Shown one piece after another: positions 7,936 to 18,045 of a DNA stretch of 58,625 nt. Under the pieces are notes generated by a model, which made no database searches, was not told the DNA's origin, and saw only the letters and a program-made list of their open reading frames with translations. The DNA comes from Gemmatimonadaceae bacterium (GTDB taxonomy: Bacteria > Gemmatimonadota > Gemmatimonadetes > Gemmatimonadales > Gemmatimonadaceae): assembly GCA_013361335.1 (NCBI GenBank), contig JABFYH010000047.1:1-58625 (forward strand), written 5' to 3'. A program made the position numbers and the translations under genes. Each line of letters begins with the position of its first letter. Position 1 is the stretch's first letter.

Positions 7936-9281
7936 TCAGAACCGCGAGAGCAGGGCCCGATCCACCTTCGTCGTGTCGCCCACGAAGGCGAAGCGGAAGT
8001 TCGTGAGATAGGTCTTCGCGACCCGCTCGACGTCGGCCGGTGTCACGCGCCGCAGCTCGCTCATGAAGCGGTCGGCTGCCCGATAGTCGCCCTGATAGAG
8101 CTCGGCTCGCGCCAGCACGTTCGCCTGGTCGGCGTTCGTCTCGTTCTTCAGGTAGTACTCGGTGATGAACTGCTGCTCCAGTCGCTTGAGCCCGGCCGCT
8201 TCCACCTCGTCGCTCTGCAGCGCGGTGAGCTCGGTGCGCATGATGCGCAGCACCGCATTCGGATCCACGGTCGTGACATAGAGGCCACCCACCGCGTGCG
8301 ACCGCTCGAGGAAGGGGGACTCCACGGCGTAGCTGAGGTTGCGGCGCGAGCGCACTTCGGTGAACAGCCGCCCCGACAGCACGGCGGTCGCGACGCGAAG
8401 CGCGGTGTAGTCCGGGCTCGTCGCGGGAGGCCCGGGAACGTATCCCAACAGGTAGTTCGTCGGCAGCATCCGATTGTCGAACGCGACGGCACGAGCGCCA
8501 TCGGGCAGCGCGGGCGGTGGCGTCCATCGATAGCTACCGCGCGGCAGCGTCCCGATCGTGGCGCGCACCAGCCGTTCGACCTGCGGGCGATCCACGTTGC
8601 CGACCACGACGAGCAGCATGCGCGACGTCACGAACTGCTGCGCATGATATTGCCGGAGCTGCGCCACGGTGAGCGCCGAGAGCGACGTCTCGGTGCCGGT
8701 CGTCGGGATGGCGTAGGGATGTTGGCCGAACAGCAGGCTGTCGGCGAGCTCGGTGGCGGCGTTGTCCGGATCGGTGCGCCGTTCGCGTACGCCGGTGAGC
8801 ATCTGCTCGCGTACGATCTCGACGTCGTTCGGTTCCAGTGTCGGTGCCACCACGCGGTCGGCCATCAGCGCCCAGGTGGAGTCGAAGGTGGCGCGGATGG
8901 CGTGCAGGCCGATCATGCTCCAGTCGTCGCTCGCCTCGATGCTGATCGTGCTGCCGAGGCGGGCCGTCCGTTGCCGGAGCGCGGAGCCGGGAAAGCGGCG
9001 CGTGCCGCGCTCGCTCGCCGCGAGGAGGAGCGCCTCGATCCCCGCGTTCTGCGGCGTGAGCTGCCGTGCGCCGCCGAGGAGATAGAGGTTGGCCACCACG
9101 ACCTCGTTGGCCGGGTTGCGGCGCAGGATCACCGGGATCCCCGCCACCTCGAACCTGGTCGTCACGGCCGTGTCGGGTGCGACCGCGCCGCGGGGCGCGG
9201 CGATGGCGGACGCCGGGGCCAGCGAGCCGACAGTCGTCGCGCCCAGGCCGAGCACTCCCGCCGCGACCACGATGGGGCGCA

Positions 9282-9285
<4 letters not shown>
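7936..9285 (-). CDS. M16-family peptidase-like protein lacking the zinc motif
   Basis: About 449 residues with a Sec signal peptide (MMRPIVVAAGVLGLGATTVG...ASAIAA) and the two-lobed M16 fold, recognised by FEVAGIPVILRRNPANEVV, YHAQQFVTSRMLLVVVGNV and VLSGRLFTEVRSRRNLSYAV. Where active M16 enzymes have HxxEH, this protein reads GIEALLLAASERGTRR, so it has no zinc ligands and should be catalytically silent. It overlaps the active M16 gene upstream by 4 nt, which fits the known arrangement in which an inactive subunit pairs with an active one, as in PqqL-like or mitochondrial-processing-type heterodimers. Location is probably periplasmic. Confidence 0.85.
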
Positions 9286-10703
<1,418 letters not shown>

Positions 10704-10721
10704 GATTTCTTTCCCTGACCC

Positions 10722-11696
10722 ATGGCTAAGATTCCCTCCCCATCCACCGCTCCATCGATCGATCGGGCGGCCCTCGAGCGCGTCGCCGCGGAGCTGCACG
10801 GCCCCAAGCTGCGGCGACATGTGCCCCTCGAGCCCTACACGACGTTCAAGATCGGCGGACCCGCCGATCTCCTGTACGAGGCCGATACCGCCGACGCGCT
10901 GGCGAATGCCATCCTAACCGCACGGCACGCCGGGGTTCCCTACTTCGTGCTCGGCCTCGGCGCCAACGTGCTCATCTCCGACAAGGGCGTGCGCGGTCTG
11001 GTGATCCGTAATGTGGCGACACACACGGTCTTTCACGATGACGGGCGCCTCTGGGTCGAGAGTGGGGCGGTGATGTCGCAGCTCATCCCGGAGGCCGTGC
11101 GCCGGGGGTGGTCCGGGCTCGAGCACTACGTCGGCATCCCGAGCACCGTCGGCGGCGCCATCTGGCAGAACCTGCACTTCCTGTCGCCGGCTCCCGAGCG
11201 CGAGCGCACCATGTTCATCGCCGAGGTGTTCGAGTCGGCGGAGATCCTCTCCGAGGAGAACGAGCGGAAGACGGTCGACAGGGACTACGTGCAGTTCGGA
11301 TACGACGACACCGTCTTCCACCATCGCAAGGACATCGCCCTCGCGGCGACCTTCAGGCTCGAGAAGAAGGATCCCGCGATCATGCACCGGATCATGCAGG
11401 AGAACCTGAGCTGGCGCGGCAGCCGCCATCCCTGGCTCGACTGGCATCCGAGTGCCGGCTCGATCTTCAAGAAGATCGAGGGGGTGGGCGCGGGCCGGCT
11501 CGTCGACGCCTGCGGGCTCAAGGGCTATCGCATCGGCGATGCCCAGATCTCCCACATCCACGCCAACATCATGGTCAATCTCGGCGAGGCCACCAGTGCC
11601 GACGTGATCGCGCTCGTGAAGCATGCGCAGAAGGCGGTGAAGGAGAGCTCCGGGTACGACCTGGAGCCGGAGATCAATTTCGTCGGGGAATTCTGA
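10722..11696 (+). CDS. murB: UDP-N-acetylenolpyruvoylglucosamine reductase
   Basis: FAD-dependent enzyme that reduces UDP-GlcNAc-enolpyruvate to UDP-MurNAc for peptidoglycan. It has 324 residues. The FAD-binding segment TTFKIGGPADLL (about 40-51), VLGLGANVLISDKGVRG (about 76-92) and GIPSTVGGAIWQN (about 138-150) are clear. The proton-donating Ser is in HPSAGSIFKK (about 241-250), and the final catalytic Glu is in LEPEINFVGEF. The compact C-terminal arrangement suggests type II. The 18-nt gap to the divergent M16 gene means its promoter must lie within that gene or be minimal. Confidence 0.93.
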   Translation: MAKIPSPSTAPSIDRAALERVAAELHGPKLRRHVPLEPYTTFKIGGPADLLYEADTADALANAILTARHAGVPYFVLGLGANVLISDKGVRGLVIRNVATHTVFHDDGRLWVESGAVMSQLIPEAVRRGWSGLEHYVGIPSTVGGAIWQNLHFLSPAPERERTMFIAEVFESAEILSEENERKTVDRDYVQFGYDDTVFHHRKDIALAATFRLEKKDPAIMHRIMQENLSWRGSRHPWLDWHPSAGSIFKKIEGVGAGRLVDACGLKGYRIGDAQISHIHANIMVNLGEATSADVIALVKHAQKAVKESSGYDLEPEINFVGEF

Positions 11697-11700
11697 CGGA

Positions 11701-11777
11701 CGATGAACGGTGAACGGTGAACGGTGAACGGTGAACCGTTACTACCGCCGTTACGGATCACGGTTCACGGTTCACGA
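11701..11777. repeat. Heptamer repeat hairpin (TGAACGG)n between convergent genes
   Basis: Four to five tandem copies of TGAACGG (from about 11703) end in GTGAACCGTT, and the inverse arm ACGGTTCACGGTTCAC follows after a spacer, so the whole forms a long imperfect hairpin between murB and the convergent rhomboid gene. The TGA of one copy on the minus strand is the stop codon of the rhomboid gene (11772-11774). A related element occurs at 55713-55755, also between convergent genes. It may act as a bidirectional terminator, although there is no T tract. Confidence 0.7.
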
Positions 11778-12548
11778 GGGTTTCCGGTCGTCCGGCGGGA
11801 CGAAGTTGGACAGGAAGAGCCGCTCCTGCGGCGTGAGGCTCCCGATCCCCGACGCGCTGATCTTGTCGAGGATCCGGTCGACCTCCTCCTTGTTCACCGC
11901 GTGGATGCTCGCCCGGTTGACGTTGCGCCAGTTGCCGAGCATCGCGTCCTTCGCCGGCCCGGGCGCCGTCGCCACCTGGCGGAACTTCCGCGCCCCCGCG
12001 AGCCGCTCCAGATACAGCAGGTACAGCATCCCGCCGACGTAGCCGCCCAGGTGGGCGAAGTCCGCGACGCCGGATGGCGAGCCGCGCAGTCCGCTCCAGA
12101 GTGAATACGCGGTGTAGATGATGACCAGCCAGCGCGCCTGGATGGGAAAGATCCCCCAGAAGTAGATGAGGTCGCGCGGCCAGAAGCGCGCGAACGCCAT
12201 CATCACGCCGAACAGCGCCCCTGACGCGCCGACGATCGGGTAGTCCCGCGCGAACACGAACGACAGCAGCGCGCCCCCGATGCCGCTGATGACGTACAGC
12301 GACAGGAACCGCGCCGAGCCGAGGCGCTGTTCCACCCGCGGCCCGAAGAAGTAGAGCGCGAGCATGTTGAAGAAGATGTGCGCGAACCCGCTCGTCGAGT
12401 GGACGAACATGTACGTGATCATCGTCCACGGCTGCTCCAGCGCGTATCGGGGGACGAACGCGAGATACGCGGTCGCCCCCGGAACGGTCAGCTGCACGAA
12501 GAACACGATGATGTTGGCGATGATCAGCCGCTGCACCCACGGGGTCAC
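11772..12548 (-). CDS. Rhomboid-family intramembrane serine protease
   Basis: A 258-residue integral membrane protein with about six transmembrane helices. The catalytic Ser is in GASGALFGV (about 123-131) and the catalytic His in FAHLGGYVGG (about 178-187); the HxxxN-type segment HIFFNMLALYFFGPRVE (about 57-73) is also present. A cytoplasmic tail of about 60 residues follows. The start is GTG 12548 after a GGGAGGA site. Substrates cannot be inferred. It lies 24 nt downstream of the ABC-F gene on the same strand and may be cotranscribed with it. Confidence 0.88.
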   Translation of the reverse strand: MTPWVQRLIIANIIVFFVQLTVPGATAYLAFVPRYALEQPWTMITYMFVHSTSGFAHIFFNMLALYFFGPRVEQRLGSARFLSLYVISGIGGALLSFVFARDYPIVGASGALFGVMMAFARFWPRDLIYFWGIFPIQARWLVIIYTAYSLWSGLRGSPSGVADFAHLGGYVGGMLYLLYLERLAGARKFRQVATAPGPAKDAMLGNWRNVNRASIHAVNKEEVDRILDKISASGIGSLTPQERLFLSNFVPPDDRKPS

Positions 12549-12572
12549 GGTCGTTCCTCCCTCGAGATTGCG

Positions 12573-14534
12573 TCAGGACACGGTCGAGCGTTCGAGCGCT
12601 TCGAGCGCCGCCGTATCCTGCTCCCACGTCGCGAGCGCCTGGTCGAGCTGCGCCCGCAGCGCATCGAGCCGGGCACCCAGCTTGTGCGCTTCGTCTACCC
12701 CACCAGCCCGTGTATAGAGCCCTGGGTCGTCGAGCGTGGCGGTGACGGTCGAGATCTCGCCATCGATCTCGGAGACCTTCCGTTCCGCCTCGGCGGCCCG
12801 CTCGCGTGCCTGCCGCAACGACTTCCGCGCGCTGTCGGCGCCCATCGCTGCACGCTCCTGCTTCGACGCGGTGCGCTTCTTCTCGTCCACCCGGCGAAGC
12901 GCGACCTCCTCGGCGGCGCGCACGGCGGCGGCGTGCGCCCGCTCCTCGCTCGCCACCTCCCATTCCGCGAAGGTGCCGTCGAAGGCGGTGATGTGGCGGT
13001 CGTGCAGCACCCAGACCCGGTTCGCCAGCGCGCGCAGCATCGCGCGGTCATGGCTCACGAGGATGACCGTGCCGTCGTAGGTCTCGATCGCGTCCTCGAG
13101 CACCTCGATCGTCTCGACGTCCAGGTGGTTCGTCGGCTCGTCGAGGACGAGCAGGTTGGCGCGCGTCAGCATGAGCATGGCGAGCGCGACCCGCGCCCGC
13201 TCGCCGCCGGACAGCGTCTCGGCGCGACGCTGGACCTCGTCGCCCGAGAAGCCGAAGCGGCCAAGGTGGCCCTGGATCAATCGCCGCTCCCATTGGGGCC
13301 GGAGATCGTTGATCGCCTCGTAGAGCGTCTTGTCGAGCGGGACCTGGCCGAGCTGCTGATCGTAGTACGCCACGCGAATGGAGTTGCCGACGCGCAGGAC
13401 GCCGTCGTCGGCCGGCCGTTCGCCCACCAGCGTCTTGAGCAGGGTCGACTTGCCCGCGCCATTCGGACCGATGATGCCCAACCGGTCGCCGCGCATGATG
13501 CGGCCGTCGAACCGCTCGATGAGGACGCGGTCCTCCACGGCGATCCGCAGCTTCTCGGCCACCGCCACCTGATCGCCGCCGCGCTCGGCGACGTCGAGGC
13601 GCAGCGCCATCGTGCCGTCCTCACCGATCGGCGCACTGAGGCGCGGCATGCGCGCGAGCAGCTTCCGCCGGCCCTTGGCCTGCTTGGTGTTCACGCCGGC
13701 GAGGTTGCGCGCGATGTAGTCTACCTGCGCCGCGATCACCTTCTGCTGCTTGTCGAAGGCCCGCTGCTGCGCGAGGCGGCGCTCCTGCCGCTGCGCGACG
13801 AACGCCTCGTAGCTGCCCACGTACGGCGTCGCCGAGTCGCCCTCGAAGTGCAGCACGTGGTCCACTACCGCAGCGAGGAAGGCGCGATCGTGGCTCACCA
13901 GGATGACCGTGCGGTCCGTCTCCCGGAGATACTGCTCGAGCCACGCCGTCGTCTCGAGATCCAGATGGTTCGTCGGCTCGTCGAGCAGGAGGATGTCGGA
14001 GGGGGCGACGAGCTGGCGCGCCAGGCCGACTCGACCGCGTTCGCCGCCGCTCAGCGTTTCCAGCCGCTGTGTGCGCGCCTTCGTCGCATCGAAGCCGAGT
14101 CCCTGCAGCACGGCATCCACGCGCGGGGCGATGGTGTAGCCGCCCTCGCGCTCGAACCGCTCGAGATCACGTCCGTACCGCGTCAGCGCTGCCTCGTCGT
14201 GCGTGGTCGCCAACCCCTCCGCCTGGTCCGCGAGGGACTGTTCCAGCGCGAGCAGCTCGGCGAAGGGGCCGGCCGCTGCCTCCCACACCGTGGCGGCGGA
14301 GCCGTAGTCCCGATGCTGCCCCAGCAGGGAGACGATGAGCCCGGACTGGCGGGCCACCTGGCCCCTGGACGGCGCGAGATCGCCCGTCAGGAGCTTGAAC
14401 AGGGTCGTCTTGCCGGTGCCGTTGCGTCCTACAACCCCCCACCGCTCGCCCGCGGCGACGGTGAAGGTGATGTCGCTGAACAGCGTGGTCGCGCCGAACT
14501 CGACGGCGGCTCCGCTCACTGCGATCTGCGTCAT
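12573..14534 (-). CDS. ABC-F family ATPase
   Basis: A soluble protein of 653 residues with two ABC domains and no membrane segments. Walker A motifs are GRNGTGKTTL (about 38-47) and GPNGAGKSTL (second half). Both LSGGERGRV/LSGGERARV signatures and both LLLDEPTNHLD/LVLDEPTNHLD Walker B segments are visible, and the VSHDRAFL/VSHDRAML switches follow. The ~80-residue linker between the domains is charged. A long charged C-terminal coiled coil (about 535-650) resembles the C-terminal domain of Uup. ABC-F proteins act on the ribosome or, for Uup, on DNA intermediates; which applies here is unclear. ATG 14534 begins the first ABC domain. Confidence 0.88.
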   Translation of the reverse strand: MTQIAVSGAAVEFGATTLFSDITFTVAAGERWGVVGRNGTGKTTLFKLLTGDLAPSRGQVARQSGLIVSLLGQHRDYGSAATVWEAAAGPFAELLALEQSLADQAEGLATTHDEAALTRYGRDLERFEREGGYTIAPRVDAVLQGLGFDATKARTQRLETLSGGERGRVGLARQLVAPSDILLLDEPTNHLDLETTAWLEQYLRETDRTVILVSHDRAFLAAVVDHVLHFEGDSATPYVGSYEAFVAQRQERRLAQQRAFDKQQKVIAAQVDYIARNLAGVNTKQAKGRRKLLARMPRLSAPIGEDGTMALRLDVAERGGDQVAVAEKLRIAVEDRVLIERFDGRIMRGDRLGIIGPNGAGKSTLLKTLVGERPADDGVLRVGNSIRVAYYDQQLGQVPLDKTLYEAINDLRPQWERRLIQGHLGRFGFSGDEVQRRAETLSGGERARVALAMLMLTRANLLVLDEPTNHLDVETIEVLEDAIETYDGTVILVSHDRAMLRALANRVWVLHDRHITAFDGTFAEWEVASEERAHAAAVRAAEEVALRRVDEKKRTASKQERAAMGADSARKSLRQARERAAEAERKVSEIDGEISTVTATLDDPGLYTRAGGVDEAHKLGARLDALRAQLDQALATWEQDTAALEALERSTVS

Positions 14535-14562
14535 GTCCGCGCTCCGATGAGGATGGTACGCC

Positions 14563-14910
14563 TCACGTCGCGAGCCAGCTCTTCCACGTGGCCTCCGCCG
14601 CACCGATCGTCAGGGCATTCCCGTGACGGACCAGCGGCATCTTGAGCAGCAGGGGCTCGGTCACCAGGATCTCGAGCCATCGGTCGTCGCCGTAGCGGGC
14701 CGTGCGAAGGCCGAGCTCCGCGTAGCGCCGTGAGCTCTCGTCCACGAGGGCCTGCACGCCGAATTTCTGGGCGAAGCGCGTGAGCTCGCCGCGCGAGGCG
14801 GCCCGCTCCTGAAGGTCCACGAAATGGGTGCGCGTTCGACGCTCGGCGAAGAAGCGCAGCGCCTTCCGCGTCTCCGCGCTCTTCTTCACGCCGAAGATCT
14901 GAACGTCCAT
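14563..14910 (-). CDS. ArsC/Spx-family protein lacking the redox cysteine
   Basis: A 115-residue thioredoxin-fold protein related to ArsC, YffB and Spx. The first strand and loop read MDVQIFGVKKSAETRKALRF, where ArsC/YffB proteins have a Cys (for example GIKNCDT). Here that position is Ser and no Cys occurs in the whole protein. The later VDLQERAASRGELTRFAQKF and the conserved LLLKMPLVRHG segment (ArsC: L..RPIV) remain. It therefore cannot use the normal thiol chemistry of arsenate reductase. It lies 28 nt upstream of the ABC-F gene on the same strand. Confidence 0.7.
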   Translation of the reverse strand: MDVQIFGVKKSAETRKALRFFAERRTRTHFVDLQERAASRGELTRFAQKFGVQALVDESSRRYAELGLRTARYGDDRWLEILVTEPLLLKMPLVRHGNALTIGAAEATWKSWLAT

Positions 14911-14959
14911 GCCTGCGAGGTTGGTATACTAGAAAGGCGCGGACGAACCGCGCCCTCGA

Positions 14960-14965
14960 TACTTT
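14960..14965 (+). promoter_or_regulatory. Putative -10 box for a leaderless hydrolase transcript
   Basis: TACTTT ends 8 nt before the GTG start at 14974. A second box, TATACT, is at 14925-14930. No clear -35 is visible. Confidence 0.35.
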
Positions 14966-14973
14966 CGTCTGTC

Positions 14974-15999
14974 GTGAGCCGCACCAGCAAGGATACCTAT
15001 ACCCCCGCGTGGTGGGTACCGGGCGCGCATCTCCAGACTCTCTGGGGAAAGCTCGTGCGCCGTCCGCCCCGCGTGCCGACGCGCGTCGAACGGTGGCACA
15101 CGCCGGATGGTGACGAGCTGGAGCTCCGCCGGCTCGACGCATCGCCGGGACGCGACCGCGCGACGCCGCGGCTGTTGATCCTGCACGGGCTGGAAGGCAC
15201 GATCCGCTCGCACTACGTGCTCGGTCTGCTCGATCAGGCCCGGCGTCGCGGTTGGGCCGCCGACGTCCTGATCTTCCGCGGCTGCAACGGGCGACTGCCG
15301 CGCGCCCGCCGCTTCTATCATTCGGGCGAGACGACCGACGTCGATCTCGTGGTGCGCCGCTTGGTGCATGAGCACCCGGGCCAGCCCATCGTCGCGGTCG
15401 GCGTCTCGCTCGGCGGCAACGTCCTACTCAAGTGGCTCGGTGAGCGGGGCGACGACTTGCCGACCGAGCTCCGCGCGGCGGCTGCCGTGTCGGTGCCATA
15501 CGATCTCGAGCGTGGCTCTCGGCAGATCGAGCGCGGCTTCTCGCGGATCTACACCGCACACTTTCTGCGCACCCTCCGCCAGAAGGCCCTGGCCAAGCTG
15601 GCCGAGGAGCCGGAGCTGTTTGAAGAGGCTCCGCTGCGCGCGGCGCGCACCTTGACCGATTTCGACGATGCGGTGACGGCGCCGGTTCACGGCTTCGCGA
15701 GCGCGCACGATTACTACACGCGGTCCAGCGCGCGGCATTTTCTGGGCGGCATCCGCCGCCCGACGCTGCTTCTCAGTGCGTACGATGACCCGTTTTTGCC
15801 GCGAGAAGTCCTGGATGATGTTGCTGTAGTGGCTGCACGCAACTGGTATCTGACCGTCGAGTTCCATTCCCGGGGTGGACACGTCGGCTTCGTGTCCGGA
15901 CGGGTTCCCTGGAGGGCCGTCTACTATGCCGAAGCACGGGTCATTGACTACTTGGAGGGCGAGCTCGATGCGCGCCGAGCACACTCAGCTGTTTCATGA
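14974..15999 (+). CDS. YheT-family alpha/beta hydrolase
   Basis: A 341-residue hydrolase of the YheT/ABHD1-3 group. The N-terminal WWVPGAHLQTLWGKLVR (about 10-26) is characteristic of this family. The oxyanion strand LILHGLEG (about 67-74) is followed by nucleophile elbow VGVSLGGNVLLKW (Ser at about 149), acid LLSAYDDPFLP (about 265-275) and catalytic His in RGGHVGFV (about 306). The physiological substrate is unknown; relatives hydrolyse short esters. Start GTG 14974 fits the family N-terminus and is preceded at 8 nt by TACTTT rather than a Shine-Dalgarno. Confidence 0.87.
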   Translation: MSRTSKDTYTPAWWVPGAHLQTLWGKLVRRPPRVPTRVERWHTPDGDELELRRLDASPGRDRATPRLLILHGLEGTIRSHYVLGLLDQARRRGWAADVLIFRGCNGRLPRARRFYHSGETTDVDLVVRRLVHEHPGQPIVAVGVSLGGNVLLKWLGERGDDLPTELRAAAAVSVPYDLERGSRQIERGFSRIYTAHFLRTLRQKALAKLAEEPELFEEAPLRAARTLTDFDDAVTAPVHGFASAHDYYTRSSARHFLGGIRRPTLLLSAYDDPFLPREVLDDVAVVAARNWYLTVEFHSRGGHVGFVSGRVPWRAVYYAEARVIDYLEGELDARRAHSAVS

Positions 16000-16232
16000 G
16001 GTGCAGCATGCACGCCGTGGAGCGGACGCAGCATTTGGTTGAGAACGAAAGGTTGCGGGCTGAACTGTGACTGCGGCTCACCATGACTGCGATCCGTACA
16101 CTATGAAGACATTTTCATCGCTTTATCGCGACAGTTCAGGAGGCTCATAGCTCGGCACAATCCGATTCAGTTTGTTCTGTACAACTCCATCGTCATCGTC
16201 CGCCGCACGCCTTCTCTCGAGGAGCCCATCTC
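16000..16232. other. Intergenic region without recognised gene
   Basis: It holds a 20-codon frame (ATG 16008 to TGA 16068-16070, charged, helix-like) that I do not accept as a gene. It also has a moderately AT-rich stretch around 16110-16135 and the GAGGAG ribosome-binding site of the next gene. No terminator hairpin is evident. Confidence 0.5.
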
Positions 16233-17153
16233 ATGATATCGCCCCTGTGTTGCCGTGCCCGATTGCTCGCCGCCTCCGTGCTGGCCTCGGTGGGCGCCGC
16301 CTGCGCTCGACACGCGCCCGAACAGGACGTGCACGCCGAGCACGCCGCCATGACTCCTTCCAGCATGACGGCGGCCCCCGTGGCGAGCGATGCGTCGCTC
16401 CCCGCCGGCGCGCTCGATGTGGCGTCGCGGCTCGCCCGCTCCCCGCGCCACGGCGAGTGGGCGATGATCCGCACCGGGCCCGCGGACAGCGTGAAGGCGT
16501 GGGTCGTCTACCCGGAGCGCGCCACCAAGGCGCCGGTCGTCGTGGTGATCCATGAGATCTTCGGCCTGTCGACCTGGGTGCGCGGCGTGGCCGACCAGCT
16601 CGCCGCCGACGGCTACATCGCCATTGCCCCGGACCTGCTCACCGGGAAGGCCACCCCCGCGGTGGGGAGCGATACGCTCACCCAGCAGGTCGCGACCGCG
16701 GCGATTCGCACGCTCGCCTCGACCGACGTCCAGCGTCAGCTCGCGGCGGTAGGCCAGTACGGCATGTCGCTCCCGGCTGCCGAGAAGCGTTACGGCACGG
16801 TCGGCTTCTGCTGGGGCGGGAGCACTTCCTTCATGCACGCCGTCATGAGCCCCGCCGGGCTTGGCGCCGCGGTGGTGTACTACGGCACCTCGCCGGCCGA
16901 CAGCCTGCTGCCACGCGTCACGGTGCCGGTACTGGGACTGTACGGTGGTGAAGACGCGCGGGTCGATGCGACGGTGCCCCCTGCCGAACTGGCGATGCGC
17001 AATCTCGGCAAGACCTTCGAGCCGCATACCTTCGCCGGCGCCGGCCACGGTTTCCTCCGGCAGCAGGACGGGCAGAACGGCGCGAACCTCGCCGCGGCTC
17101 GCCAGGCGTGGCCGCTCACGATCGGCTTCTTCCGCACGCATCTCGGGCGCTGA
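16233..17153 (+). CDS. Dienelactone hydrolase-family lipoprotein
   Basis: A 306-residue exported protein. A signal peptide with lipobox GAAC (Cys at about 24) is followed by a ~45-residue linker and a dienelactone-hydrolase fold. Family motifs are VVVVIHEIFGLSTWVRGVADQLAADGY (about 88-114), nucleophile Cys in VGFCWGGST (about 190-198), acid in LYGGEDARVD (about 238-247) and His in AGAGHGFLRQ (about 270-279). Cysteine as nucleophile is the hallmark of this family. Its natural substrate is unknown. A Shine-Dalgarno GAGGAG lies 12 nt upstream. The stop overlaps the next gene's ATG. Confidence 0.88.
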   Translation: MISPLCCRARLLAASVLASVGAACARHAPEQDVHAEHAAMTPSSMTAAPVASDASLPAGALDVASRLARSPRHGEWAMIRTGPADSVKAWVVYPERATKAPVVVVIHEIFGLSTWVRGVADQLAADGYIAIAPDLLTGKATPAVGSDTLTQQVATAAIRTLASTDVQRQLAAVGQYGMSLPAAEKRYGTVGFCWGGSTSFMHAVMSPAGLGAAVVYYGTSPADSLLPRVTVPVLGLYGGEDARVDATVPPAELAMRNLGKTFEPHTFAGAGHGFLRQQDGQNGANLAAARQAWPLTIGFFRTHLGR

Positions 17154-17680
17154 TGTCCGCCGTCTACCTCATCGCCTTCATCGCCGGGCTGCTGCTCGCC
17201 GTCCGCATCATGTTCTTCGGTGCGGAACGGCGGCGCATCCGGTCGATCGACGGATTGCCGCTCCGTCGTTCGGAGCCCGCCATCTCGGCGTTCCTCGTCA
17301 TGTTCGGTGTGGCGGGCTACCTCCTCACCCGACCCGGGCGGCTCCCCCCCGCGGCAGGCGTCGGTGCGGCCGTGGTGCTCGGCGCGCTCTGGGCCACCCT
17401 CGTCACCCGGGTCGCGATCGCGACCGCACGCGTGCAGCCCGAGCACGATCCCGATGATCCGCGCTTCGTGCTGCAGGGACACGTCGCCGTGGTGACCGTC
17501 GACATTCCCCCGGACGGCGCAGGCACGATCATCCTCGGCGACGCCGACGGGCGCCGATCCCTCGCCGCGCGCGCCATCGATGGTCAGGCGATCGGGGCAG
17601 GGCTGGAGGTCTGTATCGAGCGCGTGGAGGAGGGGATCGCGTTCGTCGAGCCCTGGGCGATGGTGGAAGCTCGACTCTGA
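17153..17680 (+). CDS. NfeD-like membrane protein
   Basis: A 175-residue protein with a TM helix at about 2-22, a basic loop (GAERRRIRS), two more TM segments (about 43-60 and 66-90), and a soluble C-terminal beta-rich domain (about 100-175). That domain has the alternating hydrophobic/Gly pattern of the OB fold of NfeD proteins (QGHVAVVTVDIPPDGAGTI, AIGAGLEVCIERVEEGIAFV). NfeD-type proteins usually work with flotillin-like SPFH proteins, but none is encoded here. ATG 17153 overlaps the upstream TGA. The assignment is tentative. Confidence 0.6.
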   Translation: MSAVYLIAFIAGLLLAVRIMFFGAERRRIRSIDGLPLRRSEPAISAFLVMFGVAGYLLTRPGRLPPAAGVGAAVVLGALWATLVTRVAIATARVQPEHDPDDPRFVLQGHVAVVTVDIPPDGAGTIILGDADGRRSLAARAIDGQAIGAGLEVCIERVEEGIAFVEPWAMVEARL

Positions 17681-17688
17681 CATGCGCG

Positions 17689-17709
17689 GGCCGTGCGGCT
17701 GGCACGGCC
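17689..17709 (+). terminator. Hairpin after the NfeD-like gene
   Basis: GGCCGTGC, 5-nt loop, GCACGGCC: a perfect 8-bp stem starting 9 nt after the stop codon. No T tract follows, so terminator function is uncertain. Confidence 0.4.
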
Positions 17710-17772
17710 TACGCGTGTGGCGTCTGGGCAGCCGCCGGGGTCCTCTGTCCGAGTGCGGCTCCGGAGGAGCAG

Positions 17773-18045
17773 ATGTCGGACGTCGTGATCTTCGTGGCGG
17801 TCTTCGTGGGGTTCTTCATTCTCCGCGCCGTCGCCGCGACCGTGTTCTTCTTGTACCTGTTGCCGGCCGGCGATCATTGCCCGAACTGCGACGCGGTGAC
17901 GCTGCGCATCGAGTCGCCGATGATGAATCGGCTGCTGCCGATGTTCCGCACGAGCTGGTGCTACGAGTGCAACTGGCACGGGTTGCTGCGCCGAGGGCCG
18001 CTCACGCCGGCGGCCCCCAGCGAAGTCCTCACGAAGCTCCCGTAG
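17773..18045 (+). CDS. Single-pass membrane protein with zinc ribbon
   Basis: A 90-residue protein of unknown function. An N-terminal hydrophobic helix (about 4-32) is followed by two Cys pairs, CPNC (about 36-39) and CYEC (about 63-66), that would form a zinc ribbon in the cytoplasm or periplasm. A strong GGAGGA ribosome-binding site precedes ATG 17773. Its last 17 nt overlap the convergent gene ending at 18029. Confidence 0.65.
   Translation: MSDVVIFVAVFVGFFILRAVAATVFFLYLLPAGDHCPNCDAVTLRIESPMMNRLLPMFRTSWCYECNWHGLLRRGPLTPAAPSEVLTKLP

Noticed and set aside
11701-11777. CRISPR-like array
   Set aside because: The units are contiguous 7-mers without spacers and no cas gene is present.
13048-14442. 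Possible frameshifted second ABC gene
   Set aside because: The apparent pieces are alternative-frame shadows of one intact ABC-F gene with two complete ATPase domains.
14570-14600. CACGTG-containing sequence as a parS site
   Set aside because: It lies within the ArsC-like coding sequence and lacks the flanking arms; several other CACGTG hits in genes were rejected for the same reason.
16008-16070. 20-codon frame with a Shine-Dalgarno-like GAGGTG
   Set aside because: Too short, no recognisable feature, and not positioned like a leader peptide (no terminator or attenuator after it).
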